From: Vreelandella massiliensis
Lineage (GTDB): Bacteria > Pseudomonadota > Gammaproteobacteria > Pseudomonadales > Halomonadaceae
DNA: 64,000 nucleotides
NCBI RefSeq assembly: GCF_900155385.1
Contig: NZ_LT699745.1
Location: forward strand, 1,829,561-1,893,560
Direction of reading: 5' to 3'
Of this stretch, positions 1-8,039 are shown piece by piece. Every line of letters begins with the position of its first letter. Position 1 is the stretch's first letter. The position numbers and the translations under genes were made by a program. The notes beneath the pieces are model-generated. The model did no database searches. It had not been told where the DNA came from and was given only the letters and a program-made list of their open reading frames with translations.

Positions 1-1210
1 GCGTGCCCGCTTTCTTGCCGGTCGGCACAATGGCCTTGACCATGTCGCCGGTCTGGAAGCCGTGTACCTGCTTCTGGCGCATCAGGTAGCCGCGTGAAAA
101 ACCGTGTTTCGTTAAGCGGGTACGCTGGTAGCTGCCGCGTCCGGTGCATTTGATGGTGAGGGTTGGCACTCTCCAGTCGTGCAGCATGTCAAAAGCGCCG
201 ACGCAGGCCGCGTCCAAGGAGTGAGTCTTGGGAATGTCGAGCCTCTCACGGTTGAATTTGGTGCGACCACCCGTACCCACTGCCACCGGCAGGCCGGTGG
301 CGTTGAGCGCATTAAACAGCGCCCAACGGGTGGCGTTGACCGCACTGGCATCCCGTAGCGGGCGCTTGAGTTCACGCTGCACGCGCTCCAGCCGCGCGTC
401 CGCTGACAGGCCGTTAGCCTTGAGGCGCTTTTTCAGGCCTTTGTCGGAGGCGAAAAAAGTCGCCAAGGGCAGTGAGTCCTTGGCCTGATTGCAGTCGTGG
501 CAGGCTATCGTCAAGTTGCTGACCCGGTCAGAGCCGCCGCTTGAACTCGGCACCACATGCTCAATCTCAAGATGCGTCTCGGTCGCCCCGCAATAGGCAC
601 ATTCTCGTCCCCACTTCTCCAGCAGGTACTCGCGCACCTCGTAGCCTAGCAGCGTGCCCTGTTGGTACTCGACGCCGCTGATTTCGGGGTTTTCCATCCT
701 TTGGGTATCAAAGCGCACCAACTCCTGGCTGATCGCGGTGATCGGCGCCAGCCGTGACAGCCGCTCCATCCACGCCATCACCGTATCCACCCGGTGCTGC
801 AAGCTGGGTGGCAGCCAACCGGCTTTGCGCGTCCGGTTGTCAAAGCGCGGGGCGCGGTAGCGCAGGTTCTTTGACCGGCGACGACGCCGAAAACCACGGC
901 GCTGTTCCAAGGCTTTCCTGATCTGAAAGCCGCGATGCACCAGATCGAACAGACACAGCACATGCCGCTGTTGGTCGTCTGGTTCGGCACCGTCTGCCTC
1001 GCGCATCAGCGCCAGCCCGGTCGTCTTGCTGCCGGGGTCAATACTCAACCGTAGCGGCTGGGTATCGCCACCCACCCGATCTTTCAGCCGAAGGGTGAAC
1101 GGATAGCGCTTATGCACCACGGCACGCCCGCGCTCCAGCAGCAGCCGAGCGCGCTTTTCGCTGCACGGCATTAACGGCTGCTTCTGTTTATCCAATACGA
1201 AAACCGCCAT
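1..1210 (-). CDS. iscB: IscB-family RNA-guided HNH/RuvC endonuclease (partial, runs off the left edge)
   Basis: This is a transposon-encoded nuclease of the group ancestral to Cas9; the family cuts DNA guided by an omega RNA. The 403 visible residues begin with the PLMP-type domain (KQPLMPCSEKRARLLLERG), then RuvC-I (LSIDPGSKTTGLAL, Asp near residue 57) and an arginine-rich bridge helix (RRGFRRRRRSKN). The HNH domain runs from Cys204/Cys207 (CAYCGATETHLEIEHVVPSS) through the second pair in ACHDCNQAKD. RuvC-III follows (THSLDAACVGAFD, near residue 330). The frame is open to base 1, so the extreme C-terminus lies outside the window. The ATG follows an AGGAGG-like site inside the upstream RNA region. 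All catalytic motifs look intact. No TnpA gene is visible, but it could lie to the left. Confidence 0.93.
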   Translation of the reverse strand, partial: MAVFVLDKQKQPLMPCSEKRARLLLERGRAVVHKRYPFTLRLKDRVGGDTQPLRLSIDPGSKTTGLALMREADGAEPDDQQRHVLCLFDLVHRGFQIRKALEQRRGFRRRRRSKNLRYRAPRFDNRTRKAGWLPPSLQHRVDTVMAWMERLSRLAPITAISQELVRFDTQRMENPEISGVEYQQGTLLGYEVREYLLEKWGRECAYCGATETHLEIEHVVPSSSGGSDRVSNLTIACHDCNQAKDSLPLATFFASDKGLKKRLKANGLSADARLERVQRELKRPLRDASAVNATRWALFNALNATGLPVAVGTGGRTKFNRERLDIPKTHSLDAACVGAFDMLHDWRVPTLTIKCTGRGSYQRTRLTKHGFSRGYLMRQKQVHGFQTGDMVKAIVPTGKKAGT

Positions 1211-1508
1211 GCGATTTCCTCCTAAAATAGAACCCTTACGGGTCTGGTATCGCGGGGCTTGCGCCCAGTCTCCCCTCGGGAATGTCGATAACCGGCTCCT
1301 GCCAACGATACTGCTATCGGCAGCGATCAAGACCTTCGGCGTTTTACCTTGCGCCAGCATGATCCTGACCTTTCAGTGCCCACCGCTGAGGAAGAACGGT
1401 GGGGTGAGTCTTGGCGACCTGTTATCAACGTAGCGGGCTGGTTACTGCTCTCCCTGGTCAACCCGGCTTGCTTTCACAAGCCTCTGCCTTCAGGCAGAGG
1501 TAGTTGAC
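1211..1508 (-). ncRNA. omega RNA (HEARO-type) upstream of iscB
   Basis: About 300 non-coding bases lie directly upstream of iscB, where the family encodes its guide-bearing omega RNA. The 5-prime side starts with two clean hairpins: CTCTGCC-TGAA-GGCAGAG (about 1480-1500), then GGCTTG-TGAAA-CAAGCC. An outer GTCAAC/GTTGAC pairing encloses both. Further GC-rich helices follow up to the iscB ribosome binding site, for example CCCACCGTTCTTCCTCAGCGGTGGG. The guide would be the roughly 16-20 nt just 5-prime of the first hairpin, near 1509-1528. The boundaries come from family architecture and are approximate. Confidence 0.75.
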
Positions 1509-1614
1509 AGAAAGCCTCCTGAAGAGGGGAAAAACCGGCAACCAATGAATTGGTACCAGTATAACGCAAATAATGTTATATATTTATACTTTTTTTGACT
1601 ATAAAGCTAGCTGC

Positions 1615-1652
1615 ATAAAACAACACCGCCCAGCCAGGGCTGAGCGGTGTCG
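1615..1652 (-). terminator. Rho-independent terminator after the dsrE-like gene
   Basis: On the minus strand an ACACCGC...GCGGTGT stem, extended by CAGCC/GGCTG, is followed by TGTTTTAT, just downstream of the DsrE-like stop codon. The rest of 1509-1679 is AT-rich and I see nothing else in it. Confidence 0.7.
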
Positions 1653-1679
1653 ATTTTTGGTAGCAATGCGGGAAATGGC

Positions 1680-2147
1680 TTAAAAGCTAAAGACCGGAAT
1701 CGCCGGGTCGCGCATCATTTCCGCCATCGGGCCTGGCGTGGCAACGCCGACGCCTTCTAGTAGATCATCCTCTGCGTAATCGGAATTCGGTAGGTAGATC
1801 GCACACACATCGACCTCAACGCCTTTACCCATAAGCATTTGCAGTAACCCTTCGGGTTTAATCTGCTCCATGGGGTGTCCAGGCGGTGTGTTGACCGCTT
1901 CCTCGCTCGCGTAGCCGTCGACGGCCAAATCACCGGCTTCGTCGCAAAGTAGGATGTGCAGATCCGTGCCCTGCTCCTGCATGGCATTGCTTAAAATCAT
2001 GGCCATGCTTTGCGTTTGCACTTCATCGCTGGTGACGATGACTAAAGCGCGATCTTGGGACTCGCCGTGATTATCAGCGGTTGCCAGCGTCGGTAGTGCA
2101 AAAGCGGCCGCGCTTAGGGCGGTAGCGGCAACGAGTGAATAGCGCAT
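1680..2147 (-). CDS. DsrE-family periplasmic protein
   Basis: A 155-residue protein with a signal peptide (MRYSLVAATALSAAAFALPTLA, cleavage near ATA-DN) and a DsrE/DsrF-like fold. The fold shows in the ALVIVTSDEVQTQSMAM start, the acidic LLCDEAGDLAV strand with a cysteine, and the GVEVDVCAIYLPN segment carrying a second cysteine. DsrE-like proteins handle sulfur transfer or bind small ligands; the exact substrate here is unknown. The start is the ATG following GAGGAG, which gives a proper signal peptide; an in-frame upstream extension lacks one. It lies 70 bases downstream of a secreted rhodanese gene, so the two are probably one operon acting on periplasmic sulfur species. Confidence 0.8.
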   Translation of the reverse strand: MRYSLVAATALSAAAFALPTLATADNHGESQDRALVIVTSDEVQTQSMAMILSNAMQEQGTDLHILLCDEAGDLAVDGYASEEAVNTPPGHPMEQIKPEGLLQMLMGKGVEVDVCAIYLPNSDYAEDDLLEGVGVATPGPMAEMMRDPAIPVFSF

Positions 2148-2217
2148 GGTAGAACTCCTCAAAACAGCATAAAGCCAGCACCGCCGTGTGTTGCACGCGG
2201 TGCAAGGGGGGGTGAAA

Positions 2218-2856
2218 TTACTCTTCGTCGTACTTGCCTTCGTACCAAGCGACATCCGGGTCAATGTTGTAGCTCCACGGCAACCCGGAGTTGCGCCAAC
2301 CGTCGCGTGCCCGAACGCCGGCGGAGTCGCCCTCTGCCAGCTTGCCGCCTTCAAAGCCATCGCTCACTGAGTACACTTCGGAGTAGCCCATATCCGCCAA
2401 AAGGTCCGCGGCCGGCGCGCTACGTGTCGAACCGGAGCGGCACATCATGATGATAGGGGTATCCTCATCCACATCGTGTGCCTGTAGCTCGGCACGAATC
2501 TGATCTTGGAAATCCGGGTTACGGACAATTGGCCAGGTTTTCGCTTCATCATCAAACCGCGCGCGATTCGCCAATACCCAGGGCACGTGGATGTCCGTTG
2601 GCTCGGCAAAGCCGGTGAACTTGATCTCGATCGGGTCACGCACATCAATCAGTACCGCATCGCTCTCCTCCTGCATGAGCGCGTAGGCTTCTTTCGCGGT
2701 GACGTATAGACCCAACTGGGTTTCACGGTAAGCCGCTGCCTCTTTGTCTTGCGCTTGCGCCACACTACCCCAGCTCATGGCAAGTGCTGCGGCAATCGCC
2801 ATGGGCAAAGAAGTGCGTGCGAAAAAACGGTGATGCATGACGTTGCTGCCGATCAT
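2218..2856 (-). CDS. Secreted rhodanese-domain sulfurtransferase
   Basis: A 212-residue protein with a Sec signal peptide ending AQA-QDKE. It carries a single rhodanese domain with the conserved VLIDVRDPIEI strand and the active-site loop CRSGSTRSAPAADLL, whose Cys would carry the persulfide. The C-terminal GGKLAEGDSAGVRARDGWRNSGLPW segment is typical of periplasmic single-domain members. The start at 2856 has a GAGGG site eight bases upstream; a second ATG six codons later is possible. It is the first gene of the sulfur pair with the DsrE-like protein. Confidence 0.88.
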   Translation of the reverse strand: MIGSNVMHHRFFARTSLPMAIAAALAMSWGSVAQAQDKEAAAYRETQLGLYVTAKEAYALMQEESDAVLIDVRDPIEIKFTGFAEPTDIHVPWVLANRARFDDEAKTWPIVRNPDFQDQIRAELQAHDVDEDTPIIMMCRSGSTRSAPAADLLADMGYSEVYSVSDGFEGGKLAEGDSAGVRARDGWRNSGLPWSYNIDPDVAWYEGKYDEE

Positions 2857-2898
2857 AATCAAACCCTCTAAGTTAATAACTATATAGTCAGCATAGCC

Positions 2899-2927
2899 AA
2901 AAAAACCGCCAGCAACCTGTGGCGGTT
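2899..2927 (-). terminator. Rho-independent terminator facing left, upstream of the rhodanese gene
   Basis: On the minus strand an AACCGCCA stem pairs with TGGCGGTT and is followed by a run of T. It would stop leftward transcripts from the MotB-like gene, so the sulfur pair should have its own promoter inside 2857-2898. Confidence 0.6.
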
Positions 2928-2990
2928 TGTCGCAATACGAAAGAGGCAGAAAGCGCGATCCGCCGATAGAAAAAAAATTTCCCGGAATAC

Positions 2991-3018
2991 TTGGCATCGA
3001 GCGCAAAATAGCTATACT
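2991..3018 (+). promoter_or_regulatory. Sigma70-type promoter for a candidate small RNA
   Basis: TTGGCA and TATACT are separated by 16 bases, each close to consensus. No coding gene follows on this strand; a hairpin and a terminator do, within about 100 bases. Predicted start of transcription is near 3025. Confidence 0.6.
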
Positions 3019-3024
3019 CAAATT

Positions 3025-3121
3025 GTACCCGCTGGCCACCCTGTACACCCTCCCCCTTAGCCAGCGGGCTGCAGTGAGCCAAGCCCTTTTTTGCCCGCCC
3101 TCCCCCGGCGGGCTTTTTTTT
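3025..3121 (+). ncRNA. Candidate small RNA with C-rich (anti-Shine-Dalgarno-like) loops
   Basis: A transcript of about 97 nt is bounded by a good promoter and a classic terminator (GCCCGCC-CTCCCCC-GGCGGGC followed by eight T). A 9-bp hairpin CCCGCTGGC/GCCAGCGGG (3028-3036 with 3060-3068) holds a loop containing ACCCTCCCCC, and the terminator loop is CTCCCCC. Exposed C-rich loops of this kind pair with GGAGG-type ribosome binding sites in several known sRNA families. I do not recognise the family; function is inferred from architecture only. Confidence 0.55.
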
Positions 3122-3154
3122 GGCGCTCTATTGGCCTTGCCGTGAGTGAAACGG

Positions 3155-4147
3155 CTACTCCACGTGAATCACGACCTCTACACGACGGTTACGCGCGCGC
3201 CCCTGGGCCGTGTCGTTATCGGCAAGCGGCTCTGTGGCGGCCAACCCCACGGCGCGAAGGCGCTCCGTTGCCACGCCGGCTGCTTCCAGCGCTTCAACAA
3301 TCGCGATCGCCCGGGCACTAGAGAGCGCCCAATTGGAGGGGAACTCCTCGGTATTGATCGGGCGACTATCGGAGTGGCCTTCTACGGAGACTTTACCGTC
3401 GTAACGCTGGATCGTATCCACAAGGCTCGCCACCAGCGCCTCCCCATCCCCGGTTAGCGCCGCGTCAGAGCTGGGGAACAGCAGCTGATCCTGAACGCGG
3501 AGGTTAATGCCTTCCGAGACACGGGAGACTTCCACGCCGGCTAAATCGGGCAGGTATAGCGAGTCCTCCACGCGCTGGGTGAGCGCTTGGTTAAGCGCTT
3601 GTGCGCTGGCGATGGCGTCATCCTCGACTTCCACCACATTGGCGGGAGGCCGGTCGGTCAGCACCACCATAAACTCCGCCAGCGGCTGGGTTAAATCAAA
3701 CCCGGACGGCATCATCAAACGCGGCAGCTCCGGTGCGGGTAACAACGTGGGTTCAGCCTCAAGCTCAGGCCTGGCCAGCAATCGAGGAGGCGCCGGCACG
3801 CGCGGCGGCAAACCCGCCACTCCCAACGCGGCACTTATCGCCATGGGGCTAAGCTCTCCGGGAGCGATACGAGGCAGTTGCTGTTTTTTACGCAATTGTG
3901 CCAGCGGCTCCGGAAGCGGGACTTCTAAACGCGGCGCGGCGCGCATTGGCTTCACGTCTGGCGCACGCGCGCCTACCAACCACCCTGGGTTAGCCGCTTC
4001 CGCCGCCACGATGATAATCACAAACAGCGCCACCAACAGCGTCATGATATCGATGTAGCTGACCATCCATACGCTGTCGCTATCGTCGTCGTGGCGCACT
4101 TTCATCAAGGAGTCGTGGCGCGGCCCGCTGCGGTGATCTTCAAGCAT
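3155..4147 (-). CDS. MotB/OmpA-type peptidoglycan-binding membrane protein
   Basis: A 330-residue protein with a MotB-like N-terminal membrane segment (SVWMVSYIDIMTLLVALFVIIIVA; the Asp sits where MotB carries its proton-binding Asp). A long proline-rich periplasmic linker follows, then a C-terminal OmpA-like domain with VEGHSDSRPINTEEFPSNWALSS and GRARNRRVEV. It would span the inner membrane and anchor to peptidoglycan, as stators do. No MotA or ExbB partner is adjacent; the next gene upstream is on the other strand. It could be a true flagellar stator subunit or an orphan stator-like protein. Divergent lipoprotein genes with a FlgO relative favour a motility link. Confidence 0.85.
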   Translation of the reverse strand: MLEDHRSGPRHDSLMKVRHDDDSDSVWMVSYIDIMTLLVALFVIIIVAAEAANPGWLVGARAPDVKPMRAAPRLEVPLPEPLAQLRKKQQLPRIAPGELSPMAISAALGVAGLPPRVPAPPRLLARPELEAEPTLLPAPELPRLMMPSGFDLTQPLAEFMVVLTDRPPANVVEVEDDAIASAQALNQALTQRVEDSLYLPDLAGVEVSRVSEGINLRVQDQLLFPSSDAALTGDGEALVASLVDTIQRYDGKVSVEGHSDSRPINTEEFPSNWALSSARAIAIVEALEAAGVATERLRAVGLAATEPLADNDTAQGRARNRRVEVVIHVE

Positions 4148-4250
4148 TCGCGTTATCGCTCATTCAAGTGTCAGACTCCGTAGCCGATAAGGGGTAAGCA
4201 TGGCAAACTAGTCTACCAAACGTCGTTTTTATCGCGAGAAGGAACTGCCG

Positions 4251-5021
4251 GTGCCCGCTTTTTTACGTTCTATGCTTCGACCACAGAATACGCTTCGGTC
4301 ACGGGCCAGCGCCTTACGCTGGCTGCGCTCCATCGCCGTAGGCGCAGTGGCTATAACGCTTGGCGGCTGCTTTTACGCCAACACCTCACAAGCGCCGATT
4401 GCGACCACCTACCCCTACACCGAACAGCAGCGCATGCAGGCCGCTCATCACTGGAATGTGCTCGCGCAGCACGAAGCCGATGGGATTCTCGCCAATAGCC
4501 GCGTGCGTTTCCGTGACCTTTACCTGCAACCCGACCCTGATGCCCCCGCCAACGAAAACCACGGCGGCGAATTTGGTCGCGGGTTTCAGGACTTGCTCAC
4601 CAGCCAGCTCGTCTCTCGCGGCGCGACGGTGACCACCGAACCCAGCGCCCAGAGCGCGACGGTCAGAGTCAATGTGGAAGTGGTGAATCACCGCGACCGC
4701 GGCTACATCCGCCCTCCGAGAGGCGCGTTTACTGCCCTGGCCGGCGGTGTGGCGGTGGCAACGCATCCTTTTAACCACTGGAGCGAACCGGCTCTCGCCC
4801 TAATACCCGCCGCCATCACGGCCGACATCACCAGCGGTAGCTGGACCTATACGGGCGACGAGGAAATCATCGTCACGACCCAAATTGTCGACGGCGAGCG
4901 CATTCTCTACTCCTCATCGAATATTTACTACACCAACCAGGGCGACCGTCGCCACTATGCCCCGCATCGCGTACCTAAGCCGCCGGCCACCCCGACGGTT
5001 TCCATCACTGACTCTTGGTAA
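4251..5021 (+). CDS. Outer-membrane lipoprotein of unknown function
   Basis: A 256-residue protein with an arginine-rich start, a hydrophobic stretch and a lipobox LGGC that would lipidate the Cys near residue 40. The mature part has alternating strands (ATVRVNVEVVNHRDRG, DEEIIVTTQIVDGERILYSSS) but no motif I recognise. I chose the GTG start because AAGGA lies seven bases upstream. It is followed five bases later by a FlgO-family lipoprotein and is probably co-transcribed with it. A role in the outer membrane around the flagellar basal body is possible by association only. Confidence 0.7.
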   Translation: MPAFLRSMLRPQNTLRSRASALRWLRSIAVGAVAITLGGCFYANTSQAPIATTYPYTEQQRMQAAHHWNVLAQHEADGILANSRVRFRDLYLQPDPDAPANENHGGEFGRGFQDLLTSQLVSRGATVTTEPSAQSATVRVNVEVVNHRDRGYIRPPRGAFTALAGGVAVATHPFNHWSEPALALIPAAITADITSGSWTYTGDEEIIVTTQIVDGERILYSSSNIYYTNQGDRRHYAPHRVPKPPATPTVSITDSW

Positions 5022-5025
5022 TGCC

Positions 5026-5598
5026 ATGCCTCTGATGCCTTTTTTTCCGCTACGTTCACGTACGGCACGCTTTTTCGCCGTCGGCTGCCTCACACTGCTC
5101 TTAAACGCATGCGCCGCGCTCAACCAAAACAGCGCCGACGATGAGCCGGCGCCGGACCTTTCAGAACTTGCCCACCAAGCGGCAGAGCGCATCGTGGCGG
5201 GCAACCCCGATATCACCCGCTACAGCCCGATGATTGCAGCCACCTTCGTGGATATCGATAACTTAAGCGAATCATCGACTTTCGGGCGCATCAGCTCGGA
5301 AATCATGGCATCCGCACTGGCAAGCCAGGGCATGCAGGTACGCGAAGTCAAAATGCGCGACAGCATGTTCATCGAAGAGAGCGTGGGCGAGCTGATCCTC
5401 TCGCGCCAAGTGCAGCGCCTAAGCGCCCAGCACGACGCCCGCTCCATTTTGATGGGCACCTATGCCCAAGGGCAGGAGTTCATCTACGTCAGCGCGCGCG
5501 TGGTGAGAACGGGGGATGCGATGGTGCTGGGCACCGCGGATTTTCGCTTGCCGCTAAATAACAATACCCGCAGCTTGCTTGATACGGGAGGGTGGTGA
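5026..5598 (+). CDS. FlgO-family outer-membrane lipoprotein
   Basis: A 190-residue protein with lipobox LLNACAALN. The mature region matches the FlgO pattern: AATFVDIDNLSESSTFGRISSEIMASALASQG, then VREVKMRD, ELILSRQVQRLSAQHDARSILMGTY, and a final strand pair VYVSARVVRTGDAMVLGTADF. In Vibrio, FlgO is an outer-membrane protein needed for normal motility. The ATG at 5026 gives a well-formed lipoprotein signal, although its ribosome binding site is weak, consistent with coupling to the gene just upstream. Confidence 0.78.
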   Translation: MPLMPFFPLRSRTARFFAVGCLTLLLNACAALNQNSADDEPAPDLSELAHQAAERIVAGNPDITRYSPMIAATFVDIDNLSESSTFGRISSEIMASALASQGMQVREVKMRDSMFIEESVGELILSRQVQRLSAQHDARSILMGTYAQGQEFIYVSARVVRTGDAMVLGTADFRLPLNNNTRSLLDTGGW

Positions 5599-5686
5599 TT
5601 GCAGGCTCAAGTGTCATTCGCACCGTATAGCGCCTTTGTATCCCCAAAATACCTTTCTACTCGTTAAGGGAAGGTCAAGCTAACGC

Positions 5687-5716
5687 TAAAAAGGCAGCCT
5701 CGGGCTGCCTTAAAAA
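5687..5716. terminator. Bidirectional terminator between convergent genes
   Basis: The AAGGCAGCC/GGCTGCCTT hairpin is flanked by A-rich and T-rich tracts on both sides. It can serve both the FlgO-like gene and the outer-membrane barrel gene, which converge here. Confidence 0.75.
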
Positions 5717-5740
5717 CATAACAGTCACTATCCGTAGAAC

Positions 5741-6421
5741 CTAGAACGTATAGCTAATACCGATTAGTGCTACCGGGAATACCGGTAATTTGTCGATGTC
5801 GTCTTTTAGGCTCTCCTCTTCGGCGCGAAGGTCATCGCGCAGCATCGGAGAGCTGTTCTCAAGACCGTTTGTCGTATGCAACGAGACATCAATATCCGTG
5901 GCGACAACACCAAACTCAGAGAAAAAGCCAAGGCCGCGCTCGTTAGAGCTGCGCCACCCCCATCCCACGTAAGGCTGAGTGCCATCTGACACGGTCGCGG
6001 TGCCCACCACAGAACCGATCGTAGCCGCCGGGTAATTCGTGCCGTTCAATTCGTAGGTCATGCCGCTCTGCGGTGTTCCCGTCACGCTCGCGTCGATGTC
6101 CGGCATCATGGCGCCGGCAGTAATGAAGAAACGTCCACCGAACGGGTAGTAATCCAGCTTGAGGCTCGAGGCTTTCATGCCGAAATCGGCCTCGTAGTCG
6201 ACCCCATCCTCTTCGAGATCAGTGTCCCAATCCAATCCATTGGTGTAGCGGGCGGTTACCGCGAGATTGTTATGGAAGCGGTAAGACACGTCGCCACCGA
6301 AGCCTGTTGTACCGGCAATCGCACCGACCGAAATATGCCGCTCAAACTCATCCGCGCTTGCGTTGGCCGCAGAGATTAGTACCAGCGCGCTTGCCACAAG
6401 ACCTAATGTCGTTTTTTTCAT
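5741..6421 (-). CDS. Outer-membrane beta-barrel protein
   Basis: A 226-residue protein with signal peptide MKKTTLGLVASALVLISAANASA. The mature chain alternates aromatic and polar residues in strand-length blocks (GDVSYRFHNNLAVTARYTNGLDWDTD, LKLDYYPFGGRFFITAGAM, YVGWGWRSSNERGLGFFSEFGVVATDIDVSL). It ends in Phe (VALIGISYTF), the usual signature for barrel insertion by the Bam machinery. The size suggests an 8- to 10-stranded barrel. No substrate can be assigned. It ends at the shared terminator. Confidence 0.8.
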   Translation of the reverse strand: MKKTTLGLVASALVLISAANASADEFERHISVGAIAGTTGFGGDVSYRFHNNLAVTARYTNGLDWDTDLEEDGVDYEADFGMKASSLKLDYYPFGGRFFITAGAMMPDIDASVTGTPQSGMTYELNGTNYPAATIGSVVGTATVSDGTQPYVGWGWRSSNERGLGFFSEFGVVATDIDVSLHTTNGLENSSPMLRDDLRAEEESLKDDIDKLPVFPVALIGISYTF

Positions 6422-6701
6422 CCCTGTGTATCCCTTGATGCAATCCAGTTAGACCGTTTTTTGTCCTCACTGAGGTGATGGAAGTGCTGAATAATTTTTG
6501 GCAGCCAATGCTACCTTACCAAGAGGCAATTTTATGTAGGACATTGACCTACTGCGTGTAAGCCATTTCTTACAAAGGCGAACGCCTCCAGTTTTTTTGC
6601 GGCCCGTGACAACAAATTCGCAAGATATCAAAGGGGAAGGTACATCCTCGCCAGAACGGTCAAATAGCTGTAGACGTTCGCCTGCACGAACTGAGGCGGT
6701 G
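6422..6701. other. Intergenic stretch without a supported gene
   Basis: This 280-base stretch probably contains the promoter of the barrel gene on the minus strand. I see no convincing gene, repeat or RNA in it. The sequence before 6702 is open in frame with the antitoxin remnant but does not look coding. Confidence 0.5.
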
Positions 6702-6827
6702 ATGGAGGAGAACGACCCTGCGCTGCTCGCCGCCGCGCTGGGTGATGTCGCCCGCGCGCGCAACATGAGTCAGCTTGCCAAGGCCCAGGGGCTGCCTCTT
6801 TCCATCGAACCGCTCTCGCGACAGTAG
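6702..6827 (+). pseudogene. Remnant of a HigA-type addiction-module antidote gene
   Basis: The translation MEENDPALLAAALGDVARAR followed by NMSQLAKAQGLP matches the central part of the probable addiction module antidote (HTH) family. In that family this block precedes the helix-turn-helix. The N-terminal EYLDSEEAI-like part and the rest of the HTH are missing, and the frame stops after SIEPLSRQ. A short open stretch in the same frame follows the TAG (to 6913, AAERLLKGELITKGGAWRIEQ). No toxin gene is adjacent. It is a decayed fragment beside another broken gene. Confidence 0.55.
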
Positions 6828-6926
6828 GTGGTGGCGCTAGCGCTGCTGGCCGCGGAGCGCTTGCTGAAGGGTGAGTTGATCACCAAGGGAGGGGCGTGGC
6901 GGATCGAGCAGTGATCCGCCGGGGAG

Positions 6927-7913
6927 TTAGTGCTTGAACATTTCTTCAAGGCTAGTGGCGAACAGCACATCGCGCATCCAGTCTTTCAACTGATCATGGT
7001 CGGCTTGTGTGAGCCTCTCCTCCACCCACCCAGGCACCTCACCAAACTTAAAGTTGAGCTGGGCCCGCACAACATCGCGGGCCTCTGCCAGGCGGCCTTC
7101 CTGACGCCCTTCCTGACGCCCTTCCAAGCGTTCCTTCTTGACCAAATTCTCTAGGTTTTCTGCCAACATATCTTTGTCCTCTACCAGGCTTTCGAGCTGA
7201 TCCAGGTTGACCCGAGCACCGAGCCGATGCAAATGACGCTTGAGCCAGCGGGTAATGATCCGGTCGATGCGCTCCTTGTTGGGGTCGGCCTGGATGATCG
7301 CTACGACACGATCCACCGCCTCCTGCAAGGCTTCCCAGCTCTCCCCGGCGTTCTCGACACTGAACACCCCGCTCAGTGGTGTCTGGCGTAAGCCCAACTC
7401 CTCGTCAGTATAGCGACCTTCGTCAATCAGATAGTAGCGCAAGTGTGGCTGGTAGACCTGCAGAAACGCGGGGGTTCCGGGTACACCATGTCGTAGATAT
7501 CCAGCGGCGGCGTCCAGGACTTCGAGCCGTTGTAGAGCACGATGGGCAGGATAGGTGGCAGGCCTTGGCCGGGAGTGATGACTTTATTTTTGAGCAGTTC
7601 GCAGTAGAAACAAGCGACGTAGTGCATCAACCGAATCGGCATGCTGGAATCCACCGCCGACTGAAACTCCAGCAGGATGTACAGGAACACCTGCTGCGTT
7701 ACCCCCCTCCCAAGTCACTTCGACCGACCACACCACGTCCTCGAACTTCTCTTCAAATAACGGGGTGATGTAGTTACCGCTGTGGTTCGTGAGCGTCGAA
7801 AAATCCATCAGCCCGGCAATGTCAGCCGGTGCAAAGCCTTCAATTAGCTGCTGAACAAACTCGGGGTAGCTGAATAGCTCTTTATACCCAGTATCATGAT
7901 GGTTGGTGGCCAT
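6927..7913 (-). pseudogene. Rpn-family recombination-promoting nuclease/putative transposase, two frameshifts
   Basis: Read together, three segments form a normal Rpn protein. The first is MATNHHDTGYKELFSYPEFV with GFAPADIAGLMDF. The second is FLYILLEFQSAVDSSMPIRLMHYV with PILPIVLYNG. The third is RYYLIDEGRYTDEELG through a C-terminal EGRQEGRQEGRLAEARDVV coil. The ILLEFQS block is the PD-(D/E)XK-like active region. The shifts lie in a G6 run (C6 on the plus strand, 7702-7707) and near 7461-7466. They compensate each other, so the first and third parts share a frame. The break is a real mutation or a homopolymer sequencing error. An intact family member lies at 21.5 kb. Confidence 0.85.
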
Positions 7914-8039
7914 GGCGCGTCCCTACAAATAGTCTGCAGGCAGCTTACCACGCCTGGCCGGATTCGCGGAGACGCCGTGATAGCTCGCGAGGCTAAGCGT
8001 CTGATTTAATGGCCATGATTGCTACCTCGGGCTAATCTG

